Source: an uncultured Clostridia bacterium
GTDB lineage: Bacteria; Bacillota; Clostridia; TANB77; CAG-508
Direction of reading: 5' to 3'
DNA length: 10,914 nucleotides
Assembly (NCBI GenBank): GCA_948505485.1
Contig: CAOPQH010000046.1
Span: forward strand, 1 to 10,914
Within the stretch, counting starts at the first letter, position 1. Each line of letters opens with the position of its first letter. Below, one piece after another: positions 6,683 to 10,914 of the stretch. The position numbers were made by a program, and so were the translations under genes. Below the pieces are notes generated by a model that saw only the letters and a program-made list of their open reading frames with translations, made no database searches and had not been told where the DNA came from.

Positions 6683-8356
6683 TTAATCATCCTCCAAAGA
6701 TTGTTGATTTGTTTGTGCTTTTATATGTTCTTCATATGCTTGTGCTAATTGTCCTGCCTGAGTATTTCTAACTTTTGCTGTAACTTTTTCTTCAGCTAGG
6801 CCAACAATTTCTTCAGCAAAGGATTTTTCTTGTTGTTTTACAATTAGTTGCTTTTTACATTCCATAGCTTTTGTTTTTACAGCTCCTGTAACCCATTGCT
6901 TAATATCTGTAATTTCTTGTCCTTCTATATTTTTTGCAAATGTTGCTTTTTCAGCTAATTCATCACAAATGACTTCTAATTGAGCTTCTGTTATTTCGCC
7001 ATCAGCCCATTCTACATTAAAAATGTATGGAACTGCTGTATAATCTTTCGTGTATGTTACAATTATTTCACCAGGTAATATTTGCTCATATCCTTGAGTT
7101 CCATCAGCGTTGTTTTTCCAGTCTGAATATTTATATCTATGATTACCATTCCTTAAATTATTATAGTCAGGTTCTCTTATGTTTCCATCACTTTCTATAA
7201 CATAGGCATGTCCTAAATTAGTTGCTCCACCAAGCCTATTCCAAAATTTAAATTCTTCTGGATATCCCATTTCTTTTGCTTCATCTTTTCTTCTTTTTAA
7301 TTCGGTTGCTGTTTTTAGTTCTTCTGCTTTTCTTCGTGTTTCTTCTTGTGCTTGAGTTATTTCTTTTTGATATTGTGTTACATCACTTATAAATGAGTTA
7401 TATCCTCTTTGAGAATAGCTATAACATTTATAGCTAAAATATGATGTTGGAGCTTTCAATGTAATATTCATATTGTTATAACTTATAGAAATATTTAATG
7501 TGCTAAGAGTACTTTCCATTTCTTGAAACATTGGTGTATAAGTGTTTTTTGCTTTTTTTTCATTTTGTGCTTTTTCTAACAATCCTGCTATTTCAATGAT
7601 TAATTTATCTGTATATCTTATAGCTTTTGAAGAACTATAACGATTTTCTATATATGTAAAACTATCTGTACCAGCTGTGTATTCAAAGTTTGGATTAAAT
7701 GTTTGAATATTTTGAATAATTGGCTCAATTTGTTCAAGAATTCTATTCCTGTTTTCAGTCGAATTCTTTATTTCTAAATCTTCTTGTTCAATATATTCAT
7801 CTATTTCTGCAACTCGCTCATTTTCTTTATGTTCAATATTTGCCAATATTGCAGATACATCTCTAGGTTTCATATCTCTTACAAAATCTACAGGTAATAT
7901 CCAATAATCATTACCTGCTCCACCACCATTACTTGATCTTCTTGTAAAGAATGAAGCACCTATTTCTTTAGCATAATCTTCATACTGTCCACGAGTTCTA
8001 TTAAAAGCACCACCCCAACTTACTCTTACCAATGTATCTCTTGCTTTTGTTGGTTCAGTTAATTCGAAAACAGGACGTCCATTTTTACTTAAACGATATC
8101 TACCCAATAAAATGCTAGCATCACCGTCAAAGTCTATATTCATTCCATCTGTTAATTCTTTAGCAGATATATAACTTATAGGACTTTCTGGTGTTCTTCT
8201 TGTATCTATAGTCCATTCTTGCGGAACTTCAATTGTAATTCCAGAATGATATTTTCCTGCATCTACTACATTAAATTTTCTATTACCATTATAAAATATT
8301 TTATCTGAACCCAATATTTCTTTTGCTTCTTCTAGTGTTACTTTTTTCTTTGACAT
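6683..8356 (-). CDS. Large soluble protein of unknown function, divergent from the Csx3-like NTPase
   Basis: This 557-aa protein matches no family I can name. The frame opens at a TTG (8365), but the ATG at 8356 is 9 bases after AGGAGGTT and gives MSKKKVTLEEAK, so I use it. There is no signal peptide or membrane helix; it is cytoplasmic. Regions: an N-terminal globular part (1-165) with two conserved-looking loops, RVSWGGAFNRTRG (111-123) and RRSSNGGGAGNDYW (139-152), followed by ILPVDF. Next is a helical, charged part (about 170-215), then a Ser/Tyr/Asn-rich beta-like region (225-320) and a coiled coil (about 325-362). A second globular part (365-470) has GHAYVIESDG, an ILPGEIIVTYTK strand and FNVEWADGEITEAQ. 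The C-terminal helical tail runs from about 480 to 557 and includes KQQEKSFAEEIVGLAEEK. It heads a two-gene - strand operon with its own promoter and palindrome. Confidence 0.85.
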   Translation of the reverse strand: MSKKKVTLEEAKEILGSDKIFYNGNRKFNVVDAGKYHSGITIEVPQEWTIDTRRTPESPISYISAKELTDGMNIDFDGDASILLGRYRLSKNGRPVFELTEPTKARDTLVRVSWGGAFNRTRGQYEDYAKEIGASFFTRRSSNGGGAGNDYWILPVDFVRDMKPRDVSAILANIEHKENERVAEIDEYIEQEDLEIKNSTENRNRILEQIEPIIQNIQTFNPNFEYTAGTDSFTYIENRYSSSKAIRYTDKLIIEIAGLLEKAQNEKKAKNTYTPMFQEMESTLSTLNISISYNNMNITLKAPTSYFSYKCYSYSQRGYNSFISDVTQYQKEITQAQEETRRKAEELKTATELKRRKDEAKEMGYPEEFKFWNRLGGATNLGHAYVIESDGNIREPDYNNLRNGNHRYKYSDWKNNADGTQGYEQILPGEIIVTYTKDYTAVPYIFNVEWADGEITEAQLEVICDELAEKATFAKNIEGQEITDIKQWVTGAVKTKAMECKKQLIVKQQEKSFAEEIVGLAEEKVTAKVRNTQAGQLAQAYEEHIKAQTNQQSLEDD

Positions 8357-8363
8357 ATAAATC

Positions 8364-8371
8364 AACCTCCT
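8364..8371 (-). promoter_or_regulatory. Ribosome binding site that decides the start of the 557-aa gene
   Basis: AGGAGGTT on the - strand is a perfect anti-16S match. Nine bases separate GGAGG from the ATG at 8356. The upstream in-frame TTG at 8365 overlaps this site and is excluded as a start. Confidence 0.8.
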
Positions 8372-8378
8372 ATATCTT

Positions 8379-8402
8379 TAAGGTTATAAAAACATAACCT
8401 TA
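8379..8402. promoter_or_regulatory. Perfect palindromic operator-like site
   Basis: TAAGGTTAT (8379-8387), six bases AAAAAC, then ATAACCTTA (8394-8402): a perfect 9+9 inverted repeat of 24 bases. It lies immediately downstream of the predicted transcription start of the 557-aa gene (about 8403) and just upstream of its Shine-Dalgarno. A dimeric repressor bound here would block that promoter. In RNA it could instead form a 5' hairpin. The half-site spacing does not look like a standard LysR box, so the cognate protein is unknown. Confidence 0.6.
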
Positions 8403-8409
8403 CATTTTA

Positions 8410-8438
8410 ATTATACATTACTTGGTTTGTTATGTAAA
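8410..8438 (-). promoter_or_regulatory. Near-consensus sigma-A promoter for the 557-aa/89-aa operon
   Basis: On the - strand, TTTACA (8438-8433) and TATAAT (8415-8410) are separated by exactly 17 bases. The -10 is perfect and the -35 matches 5 of 6. Transcription should start near 8403. A weaker dyad, TACAT (8414-8418) with ATGTA (8432-8436), overlaps both boxes and could bind a regulator such as the LysR protein encoded downstream on the other strand. Confidence 0.7.
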
Positions 8439-8544
8439 ATTAATAATTATAATCATTGTTATTAGTTATACTTATTTCTAAAATATAAAAAAGTTCAAAA
8501 AATATTTGCAAATCTCTTGATTATTTTTTTGTTTTTTTATATAT

Positions 8545-8550
8545 TATAAT
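8545..8550 (+). promoter_or_regulatory. Candidate -10 box for the Csx3-like NTPase operon
   Basis: TATAAT on the + strand lies 48 bases before the ATG at 8598. TTGATT at 8517-8522 is the nearest -35-like hexamer, but the 22-base spacer is too long. The region is almost all A and T, so chance matches are easy. A poor -35 would suit a promoter that needs an activator. Confidence 0.3.
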
Positions 8551-8597
8551 TGTATTATTATATATAAATATTAATATAAAATTTAGGAGAGAAACAA

Positions 8598-10091
8598 ATG
8601 AAGATAGTTTTTTGCGGACCACCTCATTCAGGAAAAAGTGTATTTATTGCAAATTTAATTGATAAGCTACCTACAAATGCTTATACAATTATTAGAGCTT
8701 GCCCTGATGGCGAAGGAACTTGGAGTAATAATAAAAATCAAAAAGAAACAAGTATTGTAAGAAAGAAAGGAAAATTCACAAAAAGTTTTATAGATGATGC
8801 TTGTCAAACAATAGATAATCAAACTAATAATATAGTATTAGTTGATGTTGGTGGTGTAATGTCAAAAGAAAATGAACAAGTTTTTCAGCATTGTGATAGT
8901 TTTGTTGTTTTAAGTAGTGATGAAAAAAAGAAACAAGAATGGTTAAAATTTGGACAAGGACTTGGATTAGAATGTGTTGGATGTTTAGATTCAAGTCTTG
9001 AAGGACAAGAAGAAATATATTCAAGAACACCATATTTTCAGGGAAAAATAGTAGGCTTAGAAAGAGGAAAAATTTTAGAAGATTCTCCAGTAATAAAAGC
9101 AATTGTTTCAGATATTGTTCAAAAAAGTAGATATGGAGAAAAAACTGAAATTGCAGATAGTGAATTTAAAGGAACAATGATTGATGACACAGAGCTTGGC
9201 TTTGAGTTAGGATATGGAAAAGAAATCTTTACAGAAGATGGTACACCTATAAAAAAAGTTAGATGGCCTGAAAGCTCACTACCTCAAATATATCAATCTA
9301 TGCAAGAGAAGGTTAATCCTGGACAACTTGTAAGAGTAAATGGAATTAGAGCTAACTTTGTTTTGTGTACTATATGTAAAGCTGCTAAAAAACAAGGAGC
9401 AAGAGATGTAAGTGCATATGATATAAGAACAAAATCATATATTCCAATAAAAAACCTACCAAAGAAAAAAGGATTAAAACAAGTAGAGGGACTATCATAT
9501 AACATTATTGAAAATAAAGAAAATGTTTTTATGGATATTGATATAACAAAAGAAAAATATTTACTAGAAGATTATGAACAATGTATTTTACCACAAATAA
9601 AAGAAGGTAAAAACCTTTATTTATCTGGTAGAATGCCACTTTGGTTATTAGCTTCAATAAGTAGTAGTTATGATTCAAGTAAAGTATTTACTTTTCAGCC
9701 AGGAAAAGGATTTACTTGTATATCTTCAATAGATGAAAAAGAATTAGGAACAATTATTGATGGTGTAGATGGAATAGATATTAACAAATACTTTGAAGAT
9801 AAAAAAGATAAGAGCAAAATAAAATTACCAGCAGTTGTTGAAAAACAAGGTATATTATCCAAAATAAAAGGATGGTTTGTTAATTTTAGAGAAAATAGAG
9901 AAAAAGCAAAATATTTAGACGATACAATTAGAACTAATGTAGTATCTCAAACAAAAGCTACTTCACTTGATAAAAATACATTTCAAATTGAATTACAAAA
10001 AGAAGTTATAGAAAAATCAAAATCTTTGAAACAAACTTCAGTACCACATATACCAAATCAGGAGATGTTTAAGTCGGATTTAGGAGGATAA
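8598..10091 (+). CDS. P-loop NTPase with two C-terminal Csx3-like segments
   Basis: The N-terminal 175 residues form a P-loop domain. Walker A is GPPHSGKS (7-14), a hydrophobic strand with an aspartate IVLVDVGG (79-86) fits Walker B, and a strand SFVVLSS (101-107) follows, as in SIMIBI-type or kinase-like NTPases. Two segments then resemble Csx3 (Crn3), as I recall it from Archaeoglobus AF1864. Segment 1 (about 225-285) has GQLVRVNGIRANFVLCTI then SAYDIR (272-277), matching the Csx3 YDPR motif. Segment 2 (about 308-380) has NLYLSGRMPLWLLA (339-352), very close to Csx3 VVISGRGPIWLH, but FQPGKG in place of YDPRLG. Csx3 degrades cyclic tetra-adenylate in type III CRISPR systems, and Csx3 fused to an ATPase domain is known. 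The C-terminal 100 residues are charged and unassigned. Start: ATG after TTAGGAGAGAAACAA. No CRISPR genes are nearby. The P-loop call is firm and the Csx3 link is inference from motifs. Confidence 0.65.
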   Translation: MKIVFCGPPHSGKSVFIANLIDKLPTNAYTIIRACPDGEGTWSNNKNQKETSIVRKKGKFTKSFIDDACQTIDNQTNNIVLVDVGGVMSKENEQVFQHCDSFVVLSSDEKKKQEWLKFGQGLGLECVGCLDSSLEGQEEIYSRTPYFQGKIVGLERGKILEDSPVIKAIVSDIVQKSRYGEKTEIADSEFKGTMIDDTELGFELGYGKEIFTEDGTPIKKVRWPESSLPQIYQSMQEKVNPGQLVRVNGIRANFVLCTICKAAKKQGARDVSAYDIRTKSYIPIKNLPKKKGLKQVEGLSYNIIENKENVFMDIDITKEKYLLEDYEQCILPQIKEGKNLYLSGRMPLWLLASISSSYDSSKVFTFQPGKGFTCISSIDEKELGTIIDGVDGIDINKYFEDKKDKSKIKLPAVVEKQGILSKIKGWFVNFRENREKAKYLDDTIRTNVVSQTKATSLDKNTFQIELQKEVIEKSKSLKQTSVPHIPNQEMFKSDLGG

Positions 10092-10094
10092 TAT

Positions 10095-10914
10095 ATGAAT
10101 ACAAATTTGGAATTATATAGAGTATTTTGTGAAGTAGTAAAGTATAAAAATATTTCAAAAACTGCTGAAAGTATGTATATTTCACAATCAGCAATAACAC
10201 AATCTATACAAAAGCTTGAAACTACGCTTGGTGGCAAAGTACTTTACAGAAATAAGAATGGCGTTGAATTAACAGAAGAAGGTAAAAACTTATATGAATA
10301 TATAAAAGATAGTATTGAAACTATGAGTAATGCAGAAAATATATTTTCAAAATATATTAACTTAGAAAGAGGTAAAATAAGAATAGGTGGAGGGAATTCC
10401 TTATTATCATCTTTGATATTTGAGCCATTTTTAACATTTATTAAGAAATATCCAGATATTGATGTTTCAATTGGTAGCGGAATAACAGATAGCTTAATGC
10501 AGAAATTAGCAAATGGTGAATTAGATATAGTTGTATTAAATTTACCATATAAAAACAAAAAATATTCAAATATTGAAATTATGCCTTTAAAAAAATCTAG
10601 TTTTTGTTTCTTTGCAAGCAAAAACTATATAAAAAAACATTCTATTAAAGATTTAAAGGAATTTGAAAATAAAACTCTTATACTACCCAAAGCTCCATCA
10701 TCTAAAAAGAAAATACTAGATGATTTTTGTAATAAAGAAAGCATATCTTTAATTGCTAATTATGAAGTTTCAAGTTCTTCAATAATGAAAAGATTGGTTT
10801 TGAATGATATTGGAATAGGATTTACCAATATAGAAAATTTAAAAGATGTAAAAGATAAAGTAACAATTATAAATAAAATTGAAGTAGATAATACTAAAGA
10901 AGGAATAGCAACAT
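10095..10914 (+). CDS. LysR-family transcriptional regulator, 3' end beyond window
   Basis: LysR regulators are DNA-binding tetramers with an N-terminal winged helix-turn-helix and a periplasmic-binding-protein-like effector domain. The 273 visible codons cover most of a usual 290-300 aa protein. The HTH is clear at about 18-40 (KNISKTAESMYISQSAITQS), with the wing LGGKVLYRNKNGVELTEEGK at 45-64. The effector domain begins at about 93 (GKIRIGGGNSLLSS) and continues through ANGELDIVVLNLP. The ATG lies 3 bases after the NTPase stop, and its Shine-Dalgarno GGAGG is inside the last codons of that gene, so the two are co-transcribed and translationally coupled. The sequence runs off the right edge with no stop seen. 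It probably controls the divergent region at 8357-8597, although LysR genes are more often transcribed away from their target. The inducer is unknown. Confidence 0.92.
   Translation, partial: MNTNLELYRVFCEVVKYKNISKTAESMYISQSAITQSIQKLETTLGGKVLYRNKNGVELTEEGKNLYEYIKDSIETMSNAENIFSKYINLERGKIRIGGGNSLLSSLIFEPFLTFIKKYPDIDVSIGSGITDSLMQKLANGELDIVVLNLPYKNKKYSNIEIMPLKKSSFCFFASKNYIKKHSIKDLKEFENKTLILPKAPSSKKKILDDFCNKESISLIANYEVSSSSIMKRLVLNDIGIGFTNIENLKDVKDKVTIINKIEVDNTKEGIAT

Noticed and set aside
8363..8365. TTG at 8365 as the start of the orphan gene
   Set aside because: It overlaps the AGGAGGTT site; the ATG at 8356 has correct spacing.
8366..8597. CRISPR array or tracr-like RNA in the divergent region
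   Set aside because: Prompted by the Csx3-like neighbour, but there is no repeated unit of 20-40 bases; only one palindrome and AT-rich promoter sequence are present.
10244..10621. 125-codon open frame on the - strand
   Set aside because: It lies fully opposite the LysR coding sequence, whose HTH and effector motifs are clear.

Overview
The window is AT-rich DNA from a low-GC Firmicute, most likely a gut-type Clostridia. Four things suggest this: an AddB helicase-nuclease subunit, strong AGGAGG ribosome binding sites, almost exclusive AGA/AGG arginine codons, and TAA/TAG stops with TGG for tryptophan (standard code). There are nine protein genes and one frameshift. I see no rRNA, tRNA, CRISPR array or transposase, and no gene-free stretch longer than about 230 bases.

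Left part (1-5037, all + strand) is housekeeping. The 3' two thirds of addB (recombinational repair) enters from the left edge. A 211-base gap follows, holding a GC-richer patch with two inverted repeats. Next come a PgeF/YfiH-type laccase-domain protein, an S66 (LdcA/MccF-like) LD-carboxypeptidase and a type-4 (Fe-S) uracil-DNA glycosylase. The last three are closely spaced, each with a good Shine-Dalgarno, and look like one operon. PgeF and LD-carboxypeptidase both act on cell-wall muropeptides or their precursors. The glycosylase gene is broken by one extra base near 4780.

Middle (5038-6427): a single GltD-like FAD/Fe-S NAD(P)H oxidoreductase with its own predicted promoter. It ends at a bidirectional terminator shared with the convergent gene pair to its right.

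Right part (6412-10914) is the accessory and most interesting section. Two - strand genes, a 557-aa orphan protein and a translationally coupled 89-aa charged protein, are divergent from a + strand gene for a 497-aa P-loop NTPase. The C-terminal half of that NTPase carries two Csx3-like segments; Csx3/Crn3 is the CRISPR-associated cyclic-oligoadenylate ring nuclease family. A LysR-type regulator follows the NTPase gene by 3 bases and runs off the right edge. The 241-base divergent region contains a near-consensus promoter for the 557-aa gene and a perfect 9+9 palindrome right at its predicted transcription start. Divergent unknown genes, an NTPase with nucleotide-signal-like domains, an in-operon regulator and an operator, with no CRISPR nearby, together form a candidate undescribed four-gene system. 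The function of the 557-aa and 89-aa proteins cannot be read from the sequence.
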